Assembly (NCBI RefSeq): GCF_010723575.1
Contig: NZ_BLKZ01000001.1
Coordinates: 868,001-932,000, forward strand
DNA from: Mycobacterium bourgelatii
GTDB taxonomy: Bacteria; Actinomycetota; Actinomycetes; Mycobacteriales; Mycobacteriaceae
Direction: 5' to 3'
Length of the DNA stretch: 64,000 bases
Every line of letters starts with the position of its first letter. The stretch's first letter is position 1. This document shows, one piece after another, positions 50,569 through 62,700 of this stretch. Below the pieces are notes generated by a model, which was not told where the DNA came from, made no database searches, and worked only from the letters and a program-made list of their open reading frames with translations. Position numbers and translations under genes: made by a program.

Positions 50569-53205
50569 TCAGCGACGCTTCAGCCGGATCTTCCACCAGA
50601 CGATGGTGCTGTACACGATGCACAACACCGCGAGCATCGCCATGTCGAACAGCCACGCGCTGGGCTTGTGGTCCCAGTGCTGGTCCTTGGGGCTGGTCGG
50701 GCCCGGCGTCAGGCGGTGGACGTCGATGGTGGACGACGCCGCCGCGTAGCCCCACCGGGCAGGCGTCGCCCACGACAGCTGGTCGAGCACGGTGCGGTTG
50801 GTCACCCAGATCATGCCGCCGGAAAACACCAGCTGCGACATGATGGCGGTGACCAGCAGCGGCATGATCTGGTCCTGGGACTTGGCGATCGCCGACAGGG
50901 CCATACCGAGGACGGCCGAGGCCACACAGGTCGCGGCGACGGTGACGAACAACTCCAGACTTACGTCCGGTAAGACCACGGGATCGGCGATCGGCGTCCC
51001 CCACCCGACGATGGCGATGATGGTGGCGACCGCAGCCTGCATGGTCGCGAATGCGCAGAAAACGACGATCTTGGCGGCCATATAAGCGCCGGTGGACAAG
51101 CCGACCGCCTGCTCGCGTCGGAAGATGGGCCGCTCGCCGACGAGATCTCGGATGGTCAGCGCGGTACCCATGAACACCGCGCCGACGTTGAGCATGACCA
51201 GGATCTGTCCCGGCTGGTTGGGGGCGCTGCTGTTCGGATCGGCCATGTCGAAACCGGTCTTGCCGCGGACCGTCAACGTCAGCACACCGATGAGGAACGG
51301 CAGCAAAGCCAGGAACACGGTGTAGCCACGGTCCGAGATGACCAGACGCACCTGGCGGCGGGCCACAGTCGAGAACTGGTGGAGTCCGCTGGTATGGACC
51401 GGTTCGCCAAGGTCGGCAGCCGGACTGGAGGGGGCCGGACCCCTCGGCTGTTCTCGCTGGGCCAGGAACCGGCGGTTCGCCTCGTCGGGGTCGGCGCCCA
51501 CCTTGGTGAAGATGTCGGCCCAGTTGGTGGTGCCCATGGCCGCGCCGATTCCGTCGGGCGGACCCAGGTACGCCGTCTTGCCGCCGGGGGCCAGCAGCAG
51601 GATCTGGTCGCACACGTCCAGGTAGGACACCGAGTGGGTGACCACCAGCACCACACGACCCGCGTCGGCAAGCTGGCGCAGCATCATCATCACCTGGCGG
51701 TCCAACGCGGGGTCCAGACCGGAGGTCGGTTCGTCCAGGATCAGCAGCGACGGGCCGGTGAGCAGCTCGAGCGCCACCGAGGCGCGCTTGCGCTGACCGC
51801 CGGAGAGTTTGTCCACCCGGGTGTCGGCGTGCTTGGTCAACTCGAGCTCTTCGAGCACCTGAGCCACCACCTGCGCCCGGTCGGCTTTGCTGGTGTCCGG
51901 CGGCAACCGGAGTTCGGCGGCATAGCCGAGCGCTTGGTTGACGGTCAGCTGCCGGTGCACCACGTCGTCCTGGGGGACCATGCCGACCCGGCTGCGCAAC
52001 GACGCGTATTCGGCGTGAATGTCGTGGCCCTCGAAGGTGACATTGCCCGTGGTGGGGCTGGTGTAGCCGGCGATCAGCCGGGACAGCGTGGACTTGCCGG
52101 CGCCGGACCCGCCGATGATGGCGGTCAGCGTCCCGGGACGGGCGGTCAGCGAGATGTGGTCGAGCAGCTGCTTGCCGCCCTCGACCGTGAACGTGACCGA
52201 GTTGACCTCCAACCCGCCCGTACGGGTGGCCGCTTCGGTGCGACGGACCAGGGTGCCGCGGGTGTAGACCAGGTCGACGTTGCCGATGGTGACCACGTCG
52301 CCCTCGGTGAGGATGGCCGATCCGACCCGGACGCCGTTGACGAAGGTCCCGTTCACGCTCTGCTCGTCGCGAATCTCCGCACCCAGCGGCGACATCGTCA
52401 ACGACGCGTGGTGACGCGACGCCAGGACGTCCTGAATGACGATGTCGTTGTCGGTCGATCGGCCGATGGTGACGGCGTTGGCGTTGACGGGCCTCTCGTG
52501 GGAGCCCGTCCGGGTGCGCAGGGCCTGGAACATCTTCGTGGCCAGGTTCGACGACTGCGGCGGGGAAGATTGCGGAGGAATGCGTCGCGGTGCCGCGCGG
52601 GGCGGAGCCGGACGTGGCGGAAAGTTGGTCGCCGCAGATGTGGCGGGCGCGGGCTGAACGGGTCCCCGGGGGGCCCCGCCGCCGGGATACATCGGCGGCG
52701 CACCGCTTGGAGGGGGCGGTCCGCCCGGCTGGGGACGCGCAGGTGGTGGGGGACCCCAGTTCGAACCGCGGGCCGACGGCGGACCGGGCGGCCCTGGCGG
52801 CCCTGGCGGACCCACCGGTGCAACCTGGTCCCAGCTCGCTTCGGTGTTGATGATCGGCATCGAATTGGTCTGGGGCGGACGTCCGGCCAGGCCGACGTGT
52901 CGTCCGACCTCGAAGATCAACAGCGGACCGTCTGGATTTCCGATGTTGACGGCTTGGCCGTCGTGGATGTCGACCACGGGCACTCGGCGCCCGTTGACGT
53001 ACGTCCCGTTCAGCGAATTGTTGTCGATCGCCAGCCAGCGGCCCTGATCGAAGCGCAGCAGCAGATGAGCGCGAGAGATCAGCGGATGGGTGATTCGCAA
53101 GTCGGCGCGAAGGTCGCGTCCTACGACTACATCGTGGCCCGCTGCGAACGTGCGCTCCGATCCGTCGTACCGAACGGTGAGCGTTGGTGGCGCGGGTGAG
53201 GACAT
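50569..53205 (-). CDS. FHA-ABC exporter of the Rv1747 type
   Basis: An 878-residue half-transporter. FHA1 covers about residues 8-105 with intact GRDLRAD, SRAH and NG motifs. A Pro-rich linker (GPPGPPGPPGPP, about 120-225) contains possible phosphothreonines. FHA2 covers about 230-320 (GRSTDND, SRHH, NGTFVNG). The ATPase domain has Walker A GGSGAGKST at 365-373, signature LSGGQRKR and LLILDEPTSGLDPA. About six C-terminal helices follow (600-870, ABC2 type). In M. tuberculosis Rv1747 is phosphorylated by PknF and the FHA domains read that mark; it is linked to export of cell-wall lipoglycans. pknF is not next to it here. ATG 53205 fits the family; 15 further upstream codons are open but cross the promoter. 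Confidence 0.94.
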   Translation of the reverse strand: MSSPAPPTLTVRYDGSERTFAAGHDVVVGRDLRADLRITHPLISRAHLLLRFDQGRWLAIDNNSLNGTYVNGRRVPVVDIHDGQAVNIGNPDGPLLIFEVGRHVGLAGRPPQTNSMPIINTEASWDQVAPVGPPGPPGPPGPPSARGSNWGPPPPARPQPGGPPPPSGAPPMYPGGGAPRGPVQPAPATSAATNFPPRPAPPRAAPRRIPPQSSPPQSSNLATKMFQALRTRTGSHERPVNANAVTIGRSTDNDIVIQDVLASRHHASLTMSPLGAEIRDEQSVNGTFVNGVRVGSAILTEGDVVTIGNVDLVYTRGTLVRRTEAATRTGGLEVNSVTFTVEGGKQLLDHISLTARPGTLTAIIGGSGAGKSTLSRLIAGYTSPTTGNVTFEGHDIHAEYASLRSRVGMVPQDDVVHRQLTVNQALGYAAELRLPPDTSKADRAQVVAQVLEELELTKHADTRVDKLSGGQRKRASVALELLTGPSLLILDEPTSGLDPALDRQVMMMLRQLADAGRVVLVVTHSVSYLDVCDQILLLAPGGKTAYLGPPDGIGAAMGTTNWADIFTKVGADPDEANRRFLAQREQPRGPAPSSPAADLGEPVHTSGLHQFSTVARRQVRLVISDRGYTVFLALLPFLIGVLTLTVRGKTGFDMADPNSSAPNQPGQILVMLNVGAVFMGTALTIRDLVGERPIFRREQAVGLSTGAYMAAKIVVFCAFATMQAAVATIIAIVGWGTPIADPVVLPDVSLELFVTVAATCVASAVLGMALSAIAKSQDQIMPLLVTAIMSQLVFSGGMIWVTNRTVLDQLSWATPARWGYAAASSTIDVHRLTPGPTSPKDQHWDHKPSAWLFDMAMLAVLCIVYSTIVWWKIRLKRR

Positions 53206-53212
53206 CGCCACA

Positions 53213-53218
53213 ACTCTA
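53213..53218 (-). promoter_or_regulatory. -10 element of a probable leaderless exporter promoter
   Basis: On the minus strand TAGAGT (TANNNT) is followed by 7 nt and the ATG at 53205. No Shine-Dalgarno is seen, which fits leaderless initiation and supports this start over the longer frame. Confidence 0.55.
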
Positions 53219-53527
53219 GCTTTGTCTATATTGCGCACCAACTGCATCAACCGCGGCCCGGTGTCTGTGTGGAGTCTGCGCTTAGGCGTTGAGTCTGCGT
53301 TCCGGGCGGCGCATTGCGACGAATCTCCGCCCTCAGCGCAGGGTCAACGGTCGTGGAAGTGGCGCCAACGCCATTTCGGTCGGCGGAGCTGTGCACTTTG
53401 CATAGGTCCGGCGCAAATGCGTGGACAAATTGCCCTAGGGGTCGCCACTGTCCAAAGGGGAAAGTATGCAGACATCACTCGCGTTTACGCTGCCCTGAGA
53501 TCCGCCTTTGGCGCGGGCAGCGGTAAG

Positions 53528-53661
53528 CGTTTCGAGACAGCCCTGGCGGCGGTGGTGAATCCCGCGATCCAGGCCGACCGGGCGGGAGCCGGTGTCGCTT
53601 GCGGTATCGAACATCTTCGGACAGAACACTCCGGCGATCGCGGCCACCGAGGCCGCTTATA
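53528..53661 (+). pseudogene. Fossil fragment of a PPE domain, frameshifted
   Basis: Frame 2 (from 53528) reads RFETALAAVVNPAIQADRAG, matching the PPE-domain segment VFEAALTATVNP of the intact gene downstream. A shift to frame 3 before about 53589 continues PVSLAVSNIFGQNTPAIAAT and then EAAY, matching ALSNILGQNTPAIAATEAAY. The match stops at TATATATGC. Residues about 98-145 of a PPE domain are thus preserved without start, without the rest of the gene and with an indel. The ATEAAY ending is closer to the downstream gene than to the first PPE gene. Confidence 0.8.
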
Positions 53662-53672
53662 TATGCAATGAG

Positions 53673-53710
53673 CTCTTACTTAAGAGTTTCCCATTCCTCG
53701 AGCGGAATGG
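53673..53710. repeat. Two adjacent small inverted repeats upstream of the second PPE gene
   Basis: CTCTTA (53673-53678) with TAAGAG (53681-53686), then CCATTCC (53691-53697) with GGAATGG (53704-53710). Both are perfect and AT-richer than the surroundings. They lie between the PPE fossil and the PPE start, 46 nt or more before the ATG, and could be operator sites, leader hairpins or a recombination scar. Confidence 0.5.
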
Positions 53711-53755
53711 CCTGGGTAATGAGAGCATGGCCAGTGCGTTCTGCGGAGGTGGGTG

Positions 53756-56700
53756 ATGAGTTTTCAAATATTGCCCCCGGAAATCAATTCCCTCTTGATG
53801 TACGGCGGCGCGGGTTCGGGGCCCATGTTGAGGACGGCCGCGGCATGGGACGGGTTGGCGGCTGAATTAAGTTCAGCGGCCGCGTCGTTCGGTCGCGTCA
53901 CGTCGGAGTTGGCCACCGGAGCCTGGCAGGGGCCGGCGTCGACGGCGATGGCGGCCGCGGCCGCGCCGTATACCGGGTGGTTGGGTGCGGTGGCGGCGGC
54001 CGCCGAGGCGGCGGCGGGACAGGCCCGGGTGGTGGCCGAAGTCTTCGAAGCCGCGTTGACCGCGACGGTGAATCCCGTTGTGGTGGCGACCAACCGTTTC
54101 GAGTTGGCGTCATTGGCGTTGTCGAACATTCTCGGGCAGAACACGCCGGCGATCGCGGCAACCGAGGCCGCCTACGAGCTGATGTGGGCCCAGGACGTGG
54201 CCGCGATGGCGGCCTATCACGCCGGTGCGTCGGCTGCGGTGTCGGCGTTGCCGGCGTTCGAAGAGGTAGGGGCCATCCTGTCGGCGCTGGTGGGCCACGC
54301 CAACGCGGCGATGGACGAATTGGCGGCCGTCCCGAAGCAACTCGTTCTCAATGCTGGATTGGCCAACGTCGGCAACTACAACGTCGGTGGCGGCAATATC
54401 GGCCTGCTGAACTTCGGGGTGTCCAACATCGGCACCGGAAACGTGGGCAAGGCCAACATCGGCAATTGGAACTTCGGTTTTGCCAACATTGGCGACTTGA
54501 ACCTGGGTTGGGGCAACGCCGCGCTGGGGTCGTTCAGCGGCGGGAACATCGGGTTCGGCAATACCGGTGCCAGCAACCTTGGCTTCGGGAATATGGGCCT
54601 GGGCAACATCGGATTTGGCAATACCGGCAACAACAATGTCGGGTTCGGGCTCACGGGCGACAACCAGACGGGCTTCGGGGGCCTTAACTCGGGGACCGGC
54701 AACATCGGGTTGTTCAACTCGGGCACCGGAAACATCGGGCTGTTCAACTCGGGCACCGGAAACGTTGGCTTGTTCAACGCGGGCAACAGCTACAACACCG
54801 GATTCGGCAACACGGGGCACGCCAGCACCGGCATCTTCGTCTCCGGCAACTTCAGCACCGGCATCGACATTTCCGGTGACTACAACACCGGTTTGTTCAA
54901 TTCCGGCAATGCGAACACCGGCTGGTTCAATACCGGCAACGTCAACACCGGCTGGTTCAACACCGGCCACATAAACACCGGCATCGGCAACTCCGGCAAT
55001 GTCAACACCGGCTTCTTCATCAGGGGCAACTACAGCAACGGGTTCTTGTGGGCGGGTGATTACCAGGGCCTGATCGGGTTCGACGCCGGATCCTCCATAC
55101 CGTTGATTCCGGTCAATATCGGTTTGTTCGGCGCGGTCGGTCCCATCACCCTGCTGCCCATCCAGATCCTTCCCACCATCCCGCTGAACATCCACCACAC
55201 CTTCAATCTGGGTCCGCTGCATGTTCCCGACATAGTTATTCCCGCGTTCGGCGGAGGCACCGGGATACCCATCGACATCGGCCCGATCACCATCTCGCCC
55301 ATCACCCTGTTCCAGGCGCAGCATTTCAACACCGAATTCCCGATCGGCCCCTTGTTCGCCCTCGGCGTGGTGAACATTTCCGAGATCCAAATCGTCGATC
55401 CGCAAGGCGCGGTGACCCAATTCGGGCCCATCACGATCGACACTCGCATTTCGCAGACTTCGTTGCGAATCGACTGGAATACGCCCGCTATCACGCTCTT
55501 CCCGAATGGGATCAGCATTCCCAACAATCCGCTGTCGCTGCTTGCCCGCGCGTCGATCGGTACCCCGGGCTTCACCATTCCGGGCTTCAGCCTCCCGATC
55601 GAACCGCTGCCGCTCACCATCGACATCGACGGCCAAATTGACGGCTTCAGAACACCGCCCATCACTATCGACGTCCTGCCCATCAATATCGGGATCAAAT
55701 TCAACATCGGTCCCATCCCGATCCATGGGCTGCATATCCCGGCAACGCCGGGCTACGGGAACACCACCACCAACCCGTCCTCGGGCTTCTTCAACAGCGG
55801 CGAAGGGGGCGTCTCGGGCTTCGGGAACTTCGGCCAGGGCGTCTCGGGCTGGTGGAACCAGGCGAACGCCGCGGTGGCCGGGACCAGCTCCGGGCTGGCC
55901 AACTTCGGCTCGTTGCAGTCTGGGTTCCTGAATTTCGGCTCGGGCGTATCGGGTCTCTACAACACCGCCGCCGTCGGGGCGCCCGCATTGGTCTCGGGAT
56001 TCGGCAACATCGGCGAGCGGGTGGCGGGACTGTTGTCGTCGGGCGATGGGCTCAACCAACAGTTGGTCGCCAACATCGGCTTGGCGGACGTGGGCAAATA
56101 CAACGTCGGACTCGGCAATCTCGGAGACCTCAACCTGGGTGCCGCCAACCTGGGCATGCAGAATCTCGGTTTCGGCAATGTCGGTGACGGCAACATCGGG
56201 TTCGGCAATATCGGCAACGGCAACCTCGGATTCGCCAACCAGGGCAACAACAACTTCGGTATCGGCCTCGTTGGTGACAACCAGACCGGTATCGGCGGGC
56301 TGGCCGCTGGGCTTGGTTCCGGCCTCAATGCCGGCCAAGGCAACATCGGGTTGTTCAACTCGGGCGACAACAACATCGGGTTCTTCAACTCGGGCAGCGG
56401 GAATTTCGGATTCTTCAACTCGGGTGATTACAACACCGGCGTCGGTAACGCCGGTATGGCCAATACCGGGTTGTTCAACGTCGGCAGTTTCAACACCGGA
56501 CTGGCCAATCCCGGCCACTACAACAGTGGCAGCTTCAACATCGGCAGCTACAACACCGGCGATTTCAACCCGGGCAGCATCAACACCGGGTGGTTGAACA
56601 CCGGCAATTCGAACACCGGTATCGCGAACTCGGGCAACTTCGACACCGGCGCCTTCATCACGGGCAACTACAGCAACGGCATCCTGTGGCGTGGCAACTA

Positions 56701-59700
56701 CGAAGGCCTGGTCGGCGCGTACTACGCGGTCACGGCCGACCGCTTCCCGGTGACCATGCACGCCATCGCCGGTGTCGGCCCGCTTCACATAGATCCCGTT
56801 CCGATTCCGGCGCTGCACTTCTCGATCACCAACGCGGCAGTCGGCTTGGGGCCGTTCACCATTCCCGAAATCCACATTCCGAAGATCCCGATCGACGTCC
56901 TGGGATCCGTAAACCTTGCGGCCAACACCATCGCGCCGATCACCGCCCTGAACCCGATCAGTGCTGGGGTCGGTCTCCTGGTCGGTTCCTTCCAGTTCAA
57001 CAACCCGTTCATCAGCATCGACCATTTCGGCAATCCAAACCCCCCGGTCATCGGCTTCTACTTGTCCGACCTGTCGATCACCGGACCCAGACTCAGCGGG
57101 TTCAACATCGGGGACCCGATCCCGCTGATGCTCTCGGTGCAGTCCACGGTGGTGACGCTCCTCCCGAACGGCTGGAACATCCCCGATCAGGTTCCGGTAA
57201 CCCTTGCCCTGTCCGGCGGCAACGACGCGTTCACGATCTTCCCGGGCGGTCTCACGTTCCCCAAGGCCTTCGCGGGGGTCTCCAACCTGTCGGGCGGACT
57301 CGACGCGTTCACCCTGCTGCCCAACGGTTTCACCATCAACACCGTCCCGGCCATCGTCGACGGCCATGCCATGGTCGGCGAGATCCGGATGTCGGTCATC
57401 AACATCCCGGCGGTCCCGGGTTTCGGGAACACGACGACCACCCCGTCGTCCGGCTTCTTCAACAGCGGCGCCGGCGGGGGATCGGGCTTCGGGAACTTCG
57501 GCGCCGGCGTGTCGGGTTGGTGGAACCAGGCGCACGACATGTTGGCGGGCGCGGGGTCGGGCGTCGGCAACTTCGGCTCTCTGCACTCGGGTTTGCTGAA
57601 CTTCGGTTCGGGGGTCTCGGGTGTGTACAACGCCAGCACCCTCGCGGCCGGCACATCGGCGGTGCTCTCCGGCGCCGGCAACGTCGGTCAGCAGCTGTCC
57701 GGGCTACTGGCTGCCGGTACCGCACTGAATCCCGGAAGCAGCATCACCAACCTCGGGTTGGCCGATCTGGGTGTCTTCAACCTCGGTCTCGGCAACGTCG
57801 GGGATTTCAACCTGGGTGCGGCCAACGTCGGCTGGCAGAACCTGGGATTCGGCAATATCGGCAACGGCAACTTCGGATTCGCCAATATCGGCGACAGCAA
57901 TTTCGGGTTCGGCAATTCGGGTCTGTCGGCGGGCTTGGCCGGCATCGCCAATATCGGGTTCGGCAATGCCGGCAGCAACAACGTGGGCTTCGCCAACCTG
58001 GGTGTGGGCAACATCGGGTTCGGCAACACGGGCAACAACAACTTCGGCATCGGCCTCACCGGTGACAACCAGTCGGGTATCGGCGGGCTGAACTCGGGAG
58101 CCGGCAACTTCGGGCTGTTCAATTCCGGCACCAACAACGTCGGATTGTTCAACACGGGCAACGGGAACTGGGGGCTGTTCAACTCCGGCAGCTACAACAC
58201 CGGTATCGGTAATTCCGGCACGGCAAGTACCGGGTTGTTCAACGCCGGCAATTTCAACACCGGTTTGTTCAACCCCGGGCACTACAACAGCGGCAGCTTT
58301 AACGCGGGGAACACCAACACCGGCGATTTCAACCCCGGCAACATCAACACCGGTTGGTTCAACACCGGCCACTCCAACACCGGGATGTTCAACTCGGGCA
58401 CCCTGAACACCGGCATCTTCATGACGGGCAATGCCAGCAACGGCTGGTTCTGGCGCGGCAATTTCGAGGGCCTGGTCGGTGCGCACTACGGCATGACGAT
58501 CGAGGAGTTCCCCCTCCACATCACCACCACCGGCGGATTCGGACCGATCGTCATCCCGGACATCGAGCTGCTGCCGCCACTGCACCTAGGCATCTCCGGT
58601 GGCGCGAACTACGGGTTCACCGTGCCCGACATCCCGATCCCGGCGATCCACATTGGCATCACCGGCGGCGCCAACGTCGGCTTCCAAGCCCCAGCCACCA
58701 CGCTGATGTCAGCAGTGGACCTCCAAGGAGGCTTCCGGTTCGGCCCGCTCACGATTTCGGACCTGCAGCTCAATCCGTTCAATGTGGTGCTGACCTTGCC
58801 CTTCCTGCACGACATTGATCCGAATATCTTCCCCGATCCCAAGATTTCGCTGCGGATCAACGTCCCGATACCGTTCCATTCGGCGACCGCATTGGGCTTT
58901 TTCTTTCCGTTGTCGGAGCAGATCGAGCCCATCACACTGGATGCGATCGCCTTTAGTGAGTTCATACCGATCGACATTCCGCCCATTGACATCCCGGCGT
59001 CGATTGTCGAGGGACTGTCGATGGCCGGTTCGTTGCCCATCGATTTCTCCTTGGATATCCCGGCGGTCACCATCCCGGGGATGACGATCCCCGCAATTCC
59101 GCTGGACTTCGACATCATCGCCAATGTCGGACCCTTCGATATTTCAATAATCGACGTTCCGAAGGTTCCGGGTTTCGGAAACACGACCGAACTCGTGTCG
59201 TCGGGCTTCTTCAACGCCGGTGTTGGCGGCGGATCGGGCATTCAGAACGCCGGCGCGGGCATTTCGGGCATCTTCAATTTCGGGTACGAGGCGATGAAGG
59301 GCGGACTGTCCGGTTTCGGCAACGCCGGCAGCCTGGCGTCCGGCATGTTGAACTCCGGCGTCGACATCTCCGGCTGGTTCAACGTGAGCACGGTCGGCAG
59401 AGACACTTCGGCGTTCATCTCCGGCATCAGCAACCTCGGGCACAACGTCTCCGGGATGTCGTACCAAGGATTGCTCGCGATGTTGACCCACCCTCAGGAT
59501 TCAGGGTCTGGCGAGCCAAACCTGATCGACTTGGCCCTCGCCGAGTTGCGACACATGCGCGTCCTCAACTTCCTCGACCTGGGAAACATCGGCGCCTACA
59601 ACTTCGGCTTCGGCAACATCGGCGACTACAACTTCGGCGCGGGCAACGTCGGAAACCTGAACCTCGGCGGCGGCAACATCGGCCTGCAGAACCTGGGCTT

Positions 59701-62700
59701 CGGCAACATCGGCGACGGCAACTTCGGCTTGGGCAACCTCGGCGACAGCAATATCGGGTTCGGCAATTCCGGTCTCGCCACGGGTTTGGCCGGTCTTGGC
59801 AACATCGGCTTCGGCAATGCCGGCAGCAACAACTTCGGCTTCGCCAACCTGGGCGTGGGCAACATCGGCTTCGCCAACACCGGCAACAACAACGTCGGCA
59901 TCGGGCTCACCGGCGACAACCAGTCGGGCTTCGGCGGCCTGAACTCCGGGCAGGGCAACCTCGGCCTGTTCAACTCCGGCACCAACAACATCGGCTTCTT
60001 CAACACCGGCAACGGGAACTGGGGGTTGTTCAACTCCGGTAGCTACAACACCGGAATCGGTAACTCAGGAATCGCCAGTACCGGCTTCTTCAACGCCGGG
60101 AATTTCAACAGCGGGCTGGCCAATGCGGGTCACTACAACACGGGCAGCTTCAACGCCGGCAACACCAACAGCGGCGACTTCAACGCCGGCAACATCAACA
60201 GCGGGTGGTTCAACACCGGGCACACCAACACCGGCCTGTTCAACACGGGCAATGTCAACACCGGCGCCTTCAATTCCGGCAACTTCAACAACGGGATGTT
60301 GTGGACGGGCGAGTACCACGGCCTGCTGCACTTCGAATACCGCATCGAAATATCCGGCAGCACGGTCCTGGACCTCAACGAGGCGTTCAACTTCGGGCCG
60401 GTCACCATCCCGCAGATCGACATCCCCGGAATGTCGCTGTTCGACATCAGCGAACTGATCAATATCGGCCCGTTCAACATTCCCGAAATCCACGTTCCCG
60501 CATTAGACCTCGACATTCACGAGGTCATCGAGATCCCGCCGATCGTCTTCCTGCCCAGCATGCAGATCGGCGGCCAGACGTACACGATTTCGCTCGACAC
60601 CCCGGCCGCGCCCGCTCCGCCGCCCTTCCGGCTGCCGCTGCTCATTGTTGAGGCGCTCGGGGATACCTGGATCGTCGGCGCGACCAATTCAACGGGTTTC
60701 GATGGTCTTGGCTTCGTCACCCCGCCGACGCAGGGCATCCTCATCCATTCCGGCCCCACCTTCGGCAGCACGGGCAGTCTCGAACTGCACTTCCCGAGCA
60801 TGACGATTCCGACGATCCAGACGTCGCCCGTACCGCTACGTATCGATATCACCGGCGGTCTGCCGGCATTCACGCTCTTCCCCGGTGGCCTGTCGATTCC
60901 GCAGGACGCGATCCCGCTGAATATCGAGGCGTTCGGCAGGCTCGATCCGATCACCATTTTCCCGGGCGGCTTGACCATCGACCCGCTGCCGCTGACCGTC
61001 GCACTCAACATCACGGTGCCGGACAGCAGCGTCCCGATCATCAGCATTCCGCCGGCGCCGGGTTTTGGGAACATGACCAGCTCCCCGTCGTCGGGCTTCT
61101 TCAACAGCGGCGCCGGTGGAGTCTCGGGCATCGGAAACTTTGGCGCGGGCTTGTCGGGTGGCTGGAACCAGGCCTACTCCGCGTTGGTGGGCGGGACCTC
61201 GGGCGTTGCCAACTTCGGCTCGTTGCAGTCGGGCCTGCTCAACGTCGGCTCGGGCCTGTCAGGGTTCTACAACACCAGCGTGCTGCCGCTAGGCACGCAG
61301 GCGTTGGTGTCGGGTATCGGCAACTTCGGCGAGCGGCTGTCGGGTCTGCTGGCCGCGGGCAACGGCGTGAACCAAGCGCTGGTCGCCAACATCGGGTTGG
61401 CCGACGTCGGCAACTTCAACCTCGGCTTCGGCAACGTCGGGAACTTCAACCTGGGCGCGGCCAACGTCGGCGGGCAGAACCTCGGCTTCGGCAACTTCGG
61501 CGACGTCAACATCGGCTTGGCCAATGTCGGCGGCGGCAACATCGGGTTTGCCAACGCGGGCGACAACAACTTCGGATTCGGCAACCTGGGCCTGGGCAAC
61601 ATCGGTCTAGGCAACTCCGGCAACAACAACGTCGGTATCGGGCTCAAGGGCGACAACCAGTTTGGTATCGGCGGATTGAACTCCGGAGAAGGCAATATCG
61701 GGTTGTTCAACTCCGGCACCGGCAATGTCGGATTCTTCAACTCCGGCACCGGCAACTGGGGGCTGTTCAACTCAGGCAGCTACAACACCGGCATCGGCAA
61801 CTCCGGTATCGCCAGCTCCGGGTTCTTCAACGCCGGCAACTTCAACACCGGGCTGGCCAACACCGGTCACTACAACACCGGCAGCTTCAACGCCGGCGAC
61901 ACGAACTCCGGCGACTTCAACCCCGGCAACATCAACACCGGATGGTTCAACACCGGCCACTCCAACACCGGCATCGCCAACTCGGGCAACGTCGACACCG
62001 GGGCATTCATGTCCGGCAGCTACAGCAACGGCATCCTCTGGCGGGGCAACTACGAGGGACTGTTCAGCGCCTCCTACAACTACCCGGCGCCCAGGATCGA
62101 AATCCTGGAGCTGCACGGAAACGCCGCCTTCGGGCCCGTCATCATTCCGCCCATCCCGATACCGACGGTGCATATGCACTTTGGCGGCAATGTCGCGATG
62201 GGCGCGTTCACCATTCCGCAGATCGACATCCCCGCCCTGCACCCGAACGTTCTGGGCAGCGTCGGTTTCGGGCCCGTCGAGATCCCGTCCGTGCACATTC
62301 CATCCATCACCGCGTTTACAGCAATCCTCAATCAGGCGGTGACGATCGGGTCTACGACACAGATCGAGCCGTTCCTGTTCTGGACGTCAAGCGGTCTCAT
62401 CGGTCCGACTTTCTACGCAGTGGGGCAGAGCTACAGCTTCGGCAATGTCTTTCCGTCGGGCAATATCACCTCGGGCATCCCGAATCTCAGCACCAGCGGA
62501 CCCCTGCACGCCGTGTTCAAGCTGGCCACCGACCAGGGTTTCGACACGCCGGCGTTGCACATCGGCCAGATTCCGTTGGGCTTCCACGTGCCGGGCACCC
62601 TCGACGCAATCACCATCTTCCCGGGCGGTCTGCACTTCTCGGCGGCCTCGCTGCTGAATCTGAAAATCTCCGCCTTCGCCGGAGGCGTCGACATCCCAGC

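Larger units (their letters stand above)
53219..53755. other. 537-bp region between exporter and second PPE gene
   Basis: It holds the exporter promoter edge, a frameshifted PPE fragment (53528-53661), two short inverted repeats (53673-53710) and the PPE ribosome-binding site GGAGGT (53745-53750). From 53219 to about 53527 I see no gene, RNA or repeat. Small ORFs here have no family resemblance. Confidence 0.6.

Noticed and set aside
53599..53865. 88-codon ORF spanning the PPE fossil and PPE start
   Set aside because: It reads the PPE gene out of frame and has no start signal; the overlap with both PPE frames explains it.
54110..57586. 1,158-codon minus-strand ORF opposite the second PPE gene
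   Set aside because: Composition is an antisense image of NTG/NSG repeats (VAGVE, TGVG); it has no domain and crosses the PPE domain, which is certain.
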